Source of the DNA: Pararge aegeria
Taxonomy: Eukaryota; Arthropoda; Insecta; Lepidoptera; Nymphalidae
Direction: 5' to 3'
Length of the DNA stretch: 64,000 bases
Assembly (NCBI RefSeq): GCF_905163445.1
Contig: NC_053195.1
Span: 3,338,501 to 3,402,500, forward strand
Shown here: piece after piece, positions 21,439-32,800 of the stretch
Layout of the letters: every line of letters starts with the position of its first letter
Numbering within the stretch: the first letter of the stretch is position 1
The notes under the pieces: generated by a model
Database searches by the model: none
The model's input: the letters and a program-made list of their open reading frames with translations, nothing else
Told to the model about the DNA's origin: nothing
Made by a program: the position numbers and the translations under genes

Positions 21439-22773
21439 ATGGATCTAGATACACCTCCTGAGCCGCCCGACCCGGGGGCATCAGCCTCGTCTCGCAAACG
21501 ACAAGGAGAGGATACCAACGTATATGCGGCCAAAAAAACTATAACTGATCCTACTCAGGTAAACCCATCCGTTCAAAGCCTTTACATACATCCTTCCTTC
21601 ACCGAAGGCGCCAAGTCATACTCTGACGATGATAATGGGCCTTTTATTGTCCAAGTCTCACGGGAAGTGGAGGACCCATCCTCTGGAGCGTCATTACGGG
21701 CTATAAATTTCGGTCAATTCTTGCACAAACACAAAATTGGTTCAATTATCCACGACGGCGTCAAAAATATAGGCCGCAACAAAATTACTGTAGAGTTTAC
21801 TTCTGCCCAAGCTGCCAACAACTTTCTGGTTAGTCCAGTTTTGAAGTTATGCAAATATAGAGCTATAATTCCCACATACAACATAACCAGAATGGGGCTG
21901 GTGAAAGGAGTTCCCGTGGACTGGTCGATGGACGAGCTTGTTGATTCGCTAGAGCTCCCGCCTGGCTGTGGTGAGGTTCTGAAATCAAGGCGACTGAATA
22001 GAAAATCTGTCACAGAGGGTGTCATCACTTGGGTGCCTACCCAATCTGTTGTCCTAACCTTCAGGGGGCAAATGCTTCCTGCTAAGGTATATTCATACCA
22101 CACCTCACTGCCAGTTGAAACATATAAACTTCCAACAATACAGTGCCAGAACTGCTGTCGTTTTGGCCACATTAAAACAATCTGCAGATCTAAGCCCAGA
22201 TGCTACAGATGTGCTCAGCCCCATACAGGTGACTCATGTTTGGTCATCAAGGAATTATCTACATGTTTACACTGCTCTGGTAGTCATTTTGCTACTGATA
22301 AAGACTGCCCAGAATTCTCCAGGCAGCAATCTATTAAAATGGTCATGTCTCAGAATAATAAATCTTACATTGAAGCATCATCTCAGTTTCCTCCTGTCCG
22401 CAGGTCCTATGCTGAGATAACAAAAGAAATGTTTACTCCTACTAATGTAACTTCCACCAAAACCTCCTACCGGCAAACAGTTTTCCGCTCTCCTCGTCCC
22501 CGAGCTCCTCTAGCAAAGGGCTACGATAAAAAAGCTGTTCAGACTATTGTCGGTGATTACTCCTCATCCCTTCCTAATGGATGCGCTCTCAACAACAATG
22601 TTGAGAACCCTCCCTCCCAAGGTAAAATGCTTGAGTTTATCTCCGAATTTCTACTTAGTATTGTCGCTCCATGTAGTGAAATTCCCTTACCGCCCAACGT
22701 TGCCAAAAACTTAAGCCAACTTTTTAAACTACTCCAAAATGGGCCCAATAACCCTGCTACAGTGGAACTGTAA
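21439..22773 (+). CDS. I-element ORF1, gag-like zinc-knuckle protein
   Basis: The start is placed at the ATG of MDLDTPPEPPDPGASASS; an in-frame ATG at 21385 would add 18 hydrophobic residues and is less likely. The product is 444 residues. The N-terminus is Pro/Ser-rich and low complexity; a conserved middle region follows (about 55-225). Clustered cysteine motifs follow: CQNCCRFGHIKTIC, CYRCAQPHTGDSC and CLHCSGSHFATDKDC, three CCHC-like knuckles near residues 236-292. Known: such proteins bind the element RNA and form cytoplasmic ribonucleoprotein particles. The last 35 bases overlap the start of ORF2 in another frame, so ORF2 is probably translated by reinitiation or a similar coupling (inference). 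Confidence 0.88.
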   Translation: MDLDTPPEPPDPGASASSRKRQGEDTNVYAAKKTITDPTQVNPSVQSLYIHPSFTEGAKSYSDDDNGPFIVQVSREVEDPSSGASLRAINFGQFLHKHKIGSIIHDGVKNIGRNKITVEFTSAQAANNFLVSPVLKLCKYRAIIPTYNITRMGLVKGVPVDWSMDELVDSLELPPGCGEVLKSRRLNRKSVTEGVITWVPTQSVVLTFRGQMLPAKVYSYHTSLPVETYKLPTIQCQNCCRFGHIKTICRSKPRCYRCAQPHTGDSCLVIKELSTCLHCSGSHFATDKDCPEFSRQQSIKMVMSQNNKSYIEASSQFPPVRRSYAEITKEMFTPTNVTSTKTSYRQTVFRSPRPRAPLAKGYDKKAVQTIVGDYSSSLPNGCALNNNVENPPSQGKMLEFISEFLLSIVAPCSEIPLPPNVAKNLSQLFKLLQNGPNNPATVEL

Positions 22774-25700
22774 AAGTTTACGTCCCAAGAAACATGAGTT
22801 AATCTCTCTGATTAACCTTCATAATCCCACCATTCTTGCCATCTCGGAGACATGGTTGAGGCCTGGTTCACGATTACGGGTGCCGGGCTTCTCCTGTTTG
22901 AGGGATGACAGGAGTGATGGGTATGCAGGCAGTGCTGTATTTCTACGGCACTCCCTCCCCTACACCCAAATCGCTCTTCCTTCCCACAGTCAACAGATCA
23001 ATGCTGTTGCTGTCCGTACCCTAGACATATCTTTTGTATCTCTGTATATTCCTCATCCCTCATCTTCTATTATTCCCGAATTACAAGCAATCTTGTCGTC
23101 CCTTCCCAGCCCTATCATAGCCATGGGTGATTTTAACACCCACCACACGATGTGGGGGTGCCATGCTAGTGACGGGTTTTCTCCATTGCTGATTGATTTA
23201 CTTGATGATGTCAGTCTTTGCATCCTCAATGACGGTTCTCCTACTCGAAGGGTATACCCCAATCAGAACCCTAAATCAGCGGTTGATCTCACCCTATGTT
23301 CGGCTAACCTAGCATCGCGCCTGACTTGGAACGTGCTACAGTCAACCTGTGGCAGTGATCATTTTCCTATAATTGTTACATTAAATAATAAATCCTTACC
23401 TACCCCTAACTATGATCCCCTTTTAAAGTATAAACTTAAAAAAGCAAATTGGGAAGATTATGCCCTATCCGTTGATTGCATTGTAGACACTCTGCCCGAT
23501 TTGGAAAGTGATGGAAACATTCTGGTATGCTATGATCTCTTTTTAAAATCTCTTATATCTTCGGCCGATTCCCATATTCCAAAAAAACACCCTGTGAAAA
23601 ATCCGCTGCTTTCCTCTCCTTGGTGGGATGATGAATGCAGCGATTTATTTGGTAAAAGATCTGCTGCAGAAGAATTATACTCAGCCTGCATGACTCAGGA
23701 TAACTTTAATAGTTACCAAAAACTAGATGCTAAAATTAAAAGATTAGTCTTCAAAAAGAAAAGAGCAAGTTGGACGCAGTTCTGTGAATCGCTTAGCCCT
23801 CGTTCACCCTCCACCATTGTGTGGGAAAATATGAGGAGATTCCGTCGCTCCCTGAGCCACGTTGATCCTTCCTCAAATAATCCTTCTGACTGGCTTAACA
23901 ACTTTGCAGACAAATTAGCTCCACCTTATGTTCCCTATGTGGACTCATTTCTAACTACTACGCCAGCTCCAGCTACGGATGAAATGGATGCCCCCTTTTC
24001 CTTTTCTGAGCTTCAAATTGCTCTCAATGGTCTAAAAGATACAGCTCCAGGGGAAGATGGCGTTCCATATTCTTTCCTGGCTAACTTAAATGACAAAGCT
24101 AAAATTTATTACCTTAAAATAATCAATAAATGTTTGGAAACTGGTTCTATCCCAAACTCCTGGAAATCTCAAATTGTTATTCCTATCCTTAAACCTTATA
24201 AAAATCCCCTTAATTCAAATTCATATAGACCCATAGCTTTGTCATCTACTTTAGCTAAAGTTACAGAACATCTCCTTAAAAACCGACTGGAATGGTTAAT
24301 GGAAAGTAGAAATATTCTCCCCTCCTCCCAATTTGGGTTTCGGAAGGGTATGAGTACAACAGACAGTCTCAGTGTATTAACAACAGATATTAGATTAGCC
24401 TTTACAAAAGGAGAGTACCTTGTGGGTGCTTTTCTTGATATTGCTTCTGCATATGATAATGTCCTACTTCCGGTGCTCAGGCAGAAACTACTTAAGCTGA
24501 GTGTTCCCTCGAGGATGGTTCATTTCATATGTAATCTGCTGTTTTGCAGATATGTTCTGGTAAAGCATCAGAATAATTCTCTTCCCCCCAGATTAATCTG
24601 GAAAGGCCTCCCTCAAGGCTCTGTTCTCAGTCCTCTGCTCTATAGCATATATACCCACGACCTCGAATTGTCTGTTTCTAGTTTTTGTACCATTTTACAA
24701 TATGCTGATGATATTGTCCTCTATCACAGCTCAGGCAGTATAGAGGAAGTATCCTGTCGTATCAATTCTGCTTTGTATTATCTAGGCCAGTGGCTGTCTG
24801 ACCATGGCTTGTCCCTATCAGTGGGCAAATGTCAGGCAGTGGTATTTACAAGGAAGAGATACCTCCCGAACCTCAACATCTCATTTGAAGGTCAAGCAAT
24901 CAACCTTGCAGTTAAAGCTAAATTTTTAGGTGTTTATTTAGACACACGACTGAATGGAATTGCTCATTCTGAACACATTATCAAAAAAATGTGAAAAAGG
25001 CATCAATGTACTACGAGCAATAGCGGGAGTTTGGTGGGGTGCTCACCCCTATACTTTAAAATTATTATATAATGCCTTAGTACGTAGCCACATGGATTAC
25101 TGTATGTTTGTTTTAGAGCCTTTTAATAAATCAGCTGCTGAAAAGTTAAATAAAATTCAGTATAGATGCCTTAGAATTATTCTAGGTGCAATGAAATCCT
25201 CCCCCACTAATGCTTTGCAGGTAGAATGCGTTGACCCTCCTCTATCCATCCGTCGACAATATCTATGTGACCGCTTTATCAGCAAGATGTTACAGCTGTC
25301 ATCCCATCCTCTTTGGCACCGACTAAGCCAACTATCACACGCACCTTGCTCCCGTAACTCGTCTTCCTACTTGCTAGATAGTTTCCTAAAGTATACCAGC
25401 CTTCCTAATCCCCTGACATCTTTCACAATCAACCCACTATATTCAACCCCATTTAAAGCATTAATATACAACCCTTCCATCATCACAGATCTAGGTCTGA
25501 GTAAAGGATCCCCAGATACCAATATCAAACTACAAAAGCATATTAGTCAAAATTGGTCAAATCATCTTATTATATATACTGATGCTTCAAAGCTGTCTCC
25601 AGAAGGTTGTGTTGGTGCTGCATGTTGGGTTCCTGTTTACAGAATTGTTTTAAAATTTAAATGCCCTCCCGAGTCTTCTGTGTTTACCGGAGAGGCCATT

Positions 25701-26432
25701 GCTCTTTTGGAAGCAATCCTGTTTGCACTGTCCCATAACGTACAACAGACGGTTATTCTGACTGACTCTTTAAGCTGTTTAATGTCTATTAAAGAAAACC
25801 CCTTTCGCAGCAAATCACGATTTCCCATTATCTTAAAAATCCGGAAGGCTCTGCTCTCTTGCAATCAAAAAGGACTATTCATCTTACTGGTTTGGATTCC
25901 AAGCCACTCAGGTATTCCAGGAAACGAGACTGCTGACTCATGTGCCAAAACAGCTGTTGAGTCAGGTTCTCTAGATCATTTTAAAAATTCATCGCATGAC
26001 CTATGTACTCTTGCCAAAACATATATGGAAACAGCCTGGAAAATTTTTTGGAATGATTCCAAATTGGTTAAGGGTAAGTTTTACGCTACCATCCAACAAA
26101 ACATACCAAGACAACCCTGGTTTTGTCACTCTCGGAGTACAAATCGCTGGACTTCATCCACAATTTCCCGATTGCGTCTTGGTCATGCTAGCACACCTGT
26201 ACATCTGGCCAAACTCCGGATAAGGGACAACTCCATCTGTGAGTGTGGCTTGGATGAGGGCACTATAACTCATATTATTTTTAACTGTCCCAAACTTACC
26301 TATCCCCTCTATGACGTTCTTCCTCCCAAAGTCCCCCGTCCTTTGAGTGTTAAATGTTTTTTAATGTTTGTTTTCAGTCCTTATTGTAGATTTTTATGTA
26401 AATATATAGTAAGTAATAAAATTAAAGTGTAA
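22739..26432 (+). pseudogene. I-element ORF2: endonuclease, reverse transcriptase, RNase H (one frameshift)
   Basis: It starts with MGPITLLQWNCKSLRPKK, the usual APE endonuclease opening. Endonuclease motifs are AISETW, GDFNTHH (about residue 129) and SDHFPI. RT motifs include the GFRKGMSTTDSL region, LPQGSVLSPLLYSIY and YADDIVLY (about residue 655). After the frameshift the second part (24954-26432 frame) continues with the RT thumb and RNase H: YTDASKLSPEG, GEAIALLEA, LTDSLSCL and IPSHSGIPGNETAD hold the D-E-D-H/D residues. A CECGLDEGT zinc-knuckle-like end follows. The frame changes at a run of seven A (24983-24989), where removing one base would restore continuity, so this is either a single-base inactivation or an assembly error. 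The rest is open. Confidence 0.92.
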
Positions 26433-26678
26433 TGTACAAAAAATATCCGTGTTAGATATATATGCATGTGTTGTCTGTGCTGCCTTAGGTTAAAGAGCTA
26501 ACTAGCTAATAACAACTATTTCTTGGTACAAATTCAAAATTAACTTTTCATTAGTTTCACCGATCAATCTCCTTCGTGCCTTCTTCATCTACAAGACATT
26601 GGCGAAGTACCTTGTGCCCAGTTGGCACAGACAAAAGCCATAAACAAGAATTGAATTGAATTGAATTGGTTCAGTTGG

Positions 26679-27200
26679 TTACAACATTTTTGTTTTAATC
26701 TTCGTTGGTCTAAAATAGTTTTATATTATTGTCCACAGCTGTACGGTGTCACGGTGGTTATAAGAAAATGATGGACATGCATCGTCAAAACCCACACGTA
26801 TAATCCTCCGCGAGTAACATAGCTTGAGCCTTAAATGGGAGCAGGTTAAAAAGAGCTATTGATACCAAATTCCGTAAGCTTAATACCAATTGCAGAACGC
26901 AAGAAGAAACCATGTCATATCACGGATATACATGCCTTTACTGTACTTTAGCTAATTTAGTTTTATTCCACAAACGCAGGCATAGTACTCATCATCATCA
27001 TCATCCACTTTATTTATCGTCTTCCCTTAATTACAACAGCACCGTCATAATTGTTAAACCGGGTGGTTTTCGAAGATAAGTAAGTTACACACATTTAATC
27101 ATTCATTATTTATTTACGCAATAAATGCAATAGTTGTTATTCTTGGCACTATACATTATAAAAAGAAAAATAATATAAATGCTTTAAGCAACAATTATAA
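26679..27200. other. Interval between I element and PELP1 stop
   Basis: AT-rich, no gene seen. It contains a short CATCATCATCATCATC run at 26989-27005, possibly the tail of a lost RTE copy, and the presumed PELP1 3' UTR with an AATAAA on the minus strand at 27114-27109. Confidence 0.45.
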
Positions 27201-29761
27201 TTAAGCTTCAATTGCTCCATCATTCACTTCATCCACAAAATCGGCTAACATATCTTCAACAGTAGTCCCATCATTTATGGACGAATCTTCAACAACTTTA
27301 AGTTTTGCCGGAGTCTCAATTGGATTTTCGGCACTACCATTTTCGACAATAGATTCCCCTAACCCATTAACTTTAGGTATTTCGTCTGAGTTAACATCTG
27401 TTTCAGTGAGCTTTTTTTCTACATTAACTTCCTGTGAGCTTCTAACAGCTTGCCCACAGGTTATTTGTATGTCGTCAGTATCATTTGTACTGGGAAGGTT
27501 TTCATCGTCAACTTTTTCTAAGACTGTCACTTTCTCAGGACTCGTATTTGGGTAGTCATAACCAACTTCTAATGATAACGATTTATCTTCCTCAATAGTA
27601 TCATTTGAAACATTAATAGGTGTTTGAGTTAGTGCTTCATGAATAGGTACATTTACTTTTTCTGTGCTTTTATCTGTCTCATCTATTATCATGGGTTCTA
27701 CATAAGCTTCTTCTTCTTGTACCTCTATACCCCCATTTAGTTTTACTATTTGGTTATTTTGATCTGGTTCTACTATTTTGTTTAAGTTTACTTGTTCATT
27801 AGTCCCTTGTAGTTCAATTTCTTGATTAATTAGTTCAGTACTTGTGTCAGGTTCAACAGTCCCTTGTTTTGTTACTTCAGTTGTTTGTTCTTCATTAACG
27901 ATCAAAGGTTCATCATCATCGCGCTGTTCATTTATTTCAACAACAACCTCTACCTCTTCAACGTTATCGTTTTCTGAATCATCACATACTTCCTCTACTG
28001 AGCCTTCGGAATCGCTGCTAAGGAGACTAATTTTGTCAGTTTCATTACTTTCTAGTCGCAGTTTCTTGCTTGTCGGTTCATCAGGTATTGAAATAATATC
28101 ATCGTCATTGTCTGCTGTTGGTACCCTGAAATATTTTTTTAAATAAATAAATATACTACGATAATACACACATCGCCATCTAGCCCCAAAGTAAGCGTAG
28201 CTTGTGTTATGGGTACTAAGATGACTGATGAATTTTTTTATAAATAATTTAATACTTAAAATATACATATAAACACCCAGGATCTGAAAACCATTAATGT
28301 TCATCACACAAACATTTTCCAGTTGTGGGAATCGAACTCACAGCCTAAGACCCAGAAAGCAGAGTCGCTGCCCACTGCGCCAATCGGCCGTCAAAATTTA
28401 ATCCTAAATGAAGTTACCATTTTATTTCACTGGTTTCTTTTTCTAAACCTGACCTATGAATGTTAGAATGGAGGGTTGACCTCCACTAGATAGCCATAAA
28501 ATATAAAAGCATAAATCACACGGTCTTTAGGCCTCTGCGATTAGTTTGTAATCTTAACAAGAAATTTTGACAACTCACTTGTCCGTCCCGAGCAAAGATG
28601 CCAACATAGCTCGATTTCGGTCGGAAACTTTCTTTCGCTTGTTGGTTGCTTTCTCAGTCTCCCGCGGTGCATCGAGGGCAAAGTTCAGCGACGGTGGTGA
28701 ACAGTGTAGATGCAAGCGTATATCTAGCAAAGCTTGACTGCAAAACAGCGAAATCTGAAAGCAGAAAAAGAGGAATGTTCGTAATTCTGATTACATAAAT
28801 TTTATAGATTTATATCTCATCTAGCCCCAAAGTAAGCGTAGCTTGTGTTATGGGTACAGAGATGACTGATGAATATTTTTTATGAATAATATACATAAAT
28901 ACATATAATATACATATAAACACCCAGACACTGAAAAACATTTGCTGATCACACAAACATATTCCAGATGTGGCAATCGAACTCACGGCCTTAGACTCAG
29001 AAAGCAGGGTCGCTGCCCACTGCGCCAGTCGGCCGTCTATCCCTTGACTTTGATTTCGATTTTGATTAAATGTAATTTAATTTTTAATTAATAAATTTTT
29101 GACATATATCTTTTCAAATTGATGAAGTATTTGTAGTAGTGTATTTTAATTACATTTATGTAAACTGTTCATAAACTGTATAGCAATTAGATATACAATG
29201 TTAAATGTTTATGGGTAAGCCTGAAATAAACGATTATTATTATTAAGAACTAACTAAGAACAGAACTCACCTCAGCGCGTTGACTGTTGTGCAACAAGCT
29301 GTACAAGTGGAGGCAGTACTGTGTGGTGGGGGGTACACCGGTTGGTGCAGTTTTCCGAGTGGCCTCCAATGCTCGCAGCAAGCGGACCAATTGATCGTTG
29401 GTGTACAATGTATAGTTGTAACATTCCCGTACTAAGCTTTCTTGGAATAGCTGCAATAGAAATGTATGAATTAAAAATCATTATCTTTATGTCAATCCAT
29501 TACCGGCCCACTACAGGGTACGGATCTCCTCCCACAATGAGGTGTAATGAATTAATTAATACACTTTTATTGTACACCAAAGAAAAAAAGTAGTTACAGA
29601 TATATAAACATAGAGCAAGAGAGTACAATTTGGTGGCGTTATCGCTACATAGCTAATTCTTCCAGGCAACCAAAGGTGTAAAAGGAAAAAAACATAGAAA
29701 AGAGGAAGGGGGGCAATAAATAAGATATAAACATTACACAAACATATAAATAAAACATATA

Positions 29762-29803
<42 letters not shown>

Positions 29804-32800
29804 CTTGTGTGCGTGTGTATGTCACTGAACTCCTCCTAGACGGCTGGACCGATTTGAATGAATATTTTGGTATATGTTTGGATGGCACCCTGGATAGTTT
29901 AGATTCACAAATTAGCCCCACAGATGACGCTGGGGTCCGCTAGTATATATATATATATATTTACTACAAAAAATATATAAACATACATGAAATAACATTA
30001 CCCATAATTAATGTAAATGTACTAAAAATCATATACATCATATATAAATATGTAAATATATAACGTAAATTAATATGTGAACGTACTTATATCAATATAT
30101 ACCATCCTCAATTGAAATGAAATAATAAAAAACCTAGACTAACTAATCTAGAGGTGGACTTGGCCTGTTACCACCACGCTGGCCCAGTGCAGATTGGTTG
30201 AGGTATATTTTTAAAAAAATACATATACTTGAAAGTGGGACTTTTTGATGGCCTCTTTGGCACAGTGGTGAGCGCTGTAGATTTAAGCGGGAGGTCCCGG
30301 GTTCGGTCCCCGGCTGGACTTATCTCTGGAATGATCTGGTGGGAGGCTTATGCCGTGTCTAGTTTTCGCCCTAACGTCAAAGACGTGCTTCTAAGCGATT
30401 TAGTGTTCCGGTGCGATGTTGCTTGGAAACCTATTAGGTGTATGACTACCATACTCCCTAACAGGTTAGCCTGTTACCATCTTAGACTGCATCATCACTT
30501 ACTAGCAGGTGTGATTGCAGTCAAGAGCTAACTTGTAGTGAAATAAAAAAAAAAACCTAATGAGAAATCTCTTTTAAGGAACAAAATTTTGCATTTTATA
30601 ATTTAAAAAAAAATCAGGTAATTGTGAATTGGCCTTATTACGGCTTTATTTAAAGCATTCATGCATATTTATATTATGTATACCATCGATAAAGACTGTG
30701 AAGTAAAAAAAGGAATCTCTTACCTTATAGGTAGCCGGTTTAAGAAATCGGCCGCATACAGTGAGAAATATTTCGGCACATTCGAGGGCAGCTATAGCTA
30801 TCTCATTGTTGACTTCTTCTGACCTGAAGGTTTATTTAAAATATAAAATAGTTGGAAAATCCAAAAGTGCACGCCTCATAATCTCATTCATTACGATAAT
30901 AATTAAACTACATCTTATTATACCGTGAAAAGTAATAGGCTTCTATTCCTCAAAATACTGAAACCTATAAAAAAAACCAACTCGATAAGTGAAGTATTTC
31001 GCTCGTTATCGTGACCACAAGATACGGGATCCGCACATACAGAAACACGGACGTCCTAGAGAGAACTTTTTTAAACAATTTTTTAATTTGTTTAAATAAT
31101 AAAAAGAGATTTAAAAATATTATGAGTGTTAAAAATAGTGTTTTTTCTCAACATTTGTCTATTTATATTCACTAAAATATATAAAAGCAATAAATAATTA
31201 AAAAAAGTGTCATTTTAAGTTAAGAAGTTAGAGAATCACTCGGTGTGCGTAAACAATGTTATATTGTTTCTCAAGCCACATATTTGTATCACTTAATTAA
31301 GTTACTCACACAGAAGTTTTGTTGTTTTCTCCAGGTGCATGCACAGCGAGGTTGCTTTCTTTCAGCTGCGTAGTTACTAGCTTCCGTTTAGCTTTTTTAC
31401 TGAGGTTCTTTGTCGGTTGCGGACCCATCTGGACAAATGATCTATTAAAACTCTATAGCTTAGCAGTTTTACGAAAGCATTCTTATCATAAATAATAAAT
31501 AAATAAATATACTACAAAAATACACACATCGCCACCTAGCCCCAAAGTGTAAGCCTTGTGTTATGGGTACTAAGTTAACTGATGAAACATTTTTATGAAT
31601 AACATACGTAGATACTTAAAATATACAAATAAACACCCAGGCACTGAAAACCCTTCCTGTTCATCACACAAACATTTTCCAGTTGTGGGAATCGAACCTG
31701 CGCAAAGCACATAAGAAAAACAAGGTCGCTGCCCACTGCGCCAGTCAGCCACCAGAAAAGCGTAACTTAGAAGATATTCGTTAAGCGTTAATCAAAAAAG
31801 GAAGTTCTTTTGTTCAAAATTTACAAAATAAAGATTACAAAATGAAAAATTATTTATTTGCTATCTAAATTTCGTCACAAAACAATAGGCTAAGACCTCC
31901 AATTAAGTTTGGAAAAAAACCTGTATTTGGAGGTCTCGCTCTTTCCGATATAAAGTTTACACATATACTAATAACATGACTTCACCAATTTATTACATTT
32001 TATAATTTTATACTTTTTTTTACAAAGGAAACAAAAAGCTACGTTTTTGATAAGGATTATCAAAATAACAAAAGTAATTTGATACAACTGAAGCGTCCAA
32101 CCACACCATACTCAAGTCAGCAATTATAATTTCCTAAATTCTCCCTGCCGTGGAATCAAATGCCGGACCACCCCTTGCTAAGACAGCAGTGTTCTCCACT
32201 GCGCCAGGTCAATCAAAGAACCAATCAAAATAATAACGAATTAAACCTAAATTTTACTGTGTTAAAAAAATTGAGTACTTACAGTGAGTAATACAACTTT
32301 CTTCACCGGTGTGATGTCTGTTATAATATTGTCAGCTAAACTGTCTTCCCAAGTGTTGCTTGTGTCAGATATCCTATGTGAGTGCAGTGTGGTTAGCCAG
32401 TACCCGAGACTGTTGTACGAAGTGCAACGCACTTTACTGTGGAACAGGAAAAAGATATAATTATTTCTAATATTTTTTTAGCTCCAATGAATACATCTTA
32501 AACAAGGCGTCCGCTTACAAATACTGATATTCTAGAAATTAACTCGACAGTGAGATGGTGATAACAAAAAAAACGAACCGAACGGCTAAGTTTGTTGTGG
32601 GCTCTTATACTTGCACGGCTAGCATGGGCAGGAGACATTATTATCCCCAGGGAAAGGATAAAAGTATATCATCTCCCACAGCTTTGTCAACTCTCAGAGC
32701 ACTGGCGCACAAGTGGAAGTAATATAATATATGTGTAATGATAACCAGGGGGTAAACTTCTCCTATTCCATGTTCCCGTACATTGCCTGGTGGACACGTT

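Larger units (their letters stand above)
21150..26665 (+). mobile_element. Nearly intact I-clade non-LTR retrotransposon
   Basis: Seen: 5.5 kb flanked by a perfect 13-bp TSD, TTGGTTCAGTTGG (21137-21149 and 26666-26678). It has a 5' UTR of about 290 bp, a gag-like ORF1, an overlapping ORF2 with endonuclease, reverse transcriptase and RNase H domains, and a GAATT-repeat tail at 26648-26665. The domain order endonuclease-RT-RNase H with a zinc-knuckle ORF1 is that of the I group. Only one frame-breaking change is visible, at a run of seven A at 24983-24989. The perfect TSD and near-intact frames suggest a recent insertion. Confidence 0.93.

Noticed and set aside
21714..22172. 152-codon minus-strand frame
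   Set aside because: Opposite the I-element ORF1, with no independent support.
26989..27005. CAT repeat as evidence of another RTE copy
   Set aside because: Only the trinucleotide run remains, with no adjacent element sequence; kept as a note only.
27277..28146. Ser/Thr-rich plus-strand frames
   Set aside because: Antisense of the acidic PELP1 last exon; the Ser/Thr bias is the mirror image of its Glu/Asp/Val codons.
30245..30320. Possible tRNA gene in a PELP1 intron
   Set aside because: Head of the GCTAAGCGATTT SINE family, followed by the full SINE body and poly-A.
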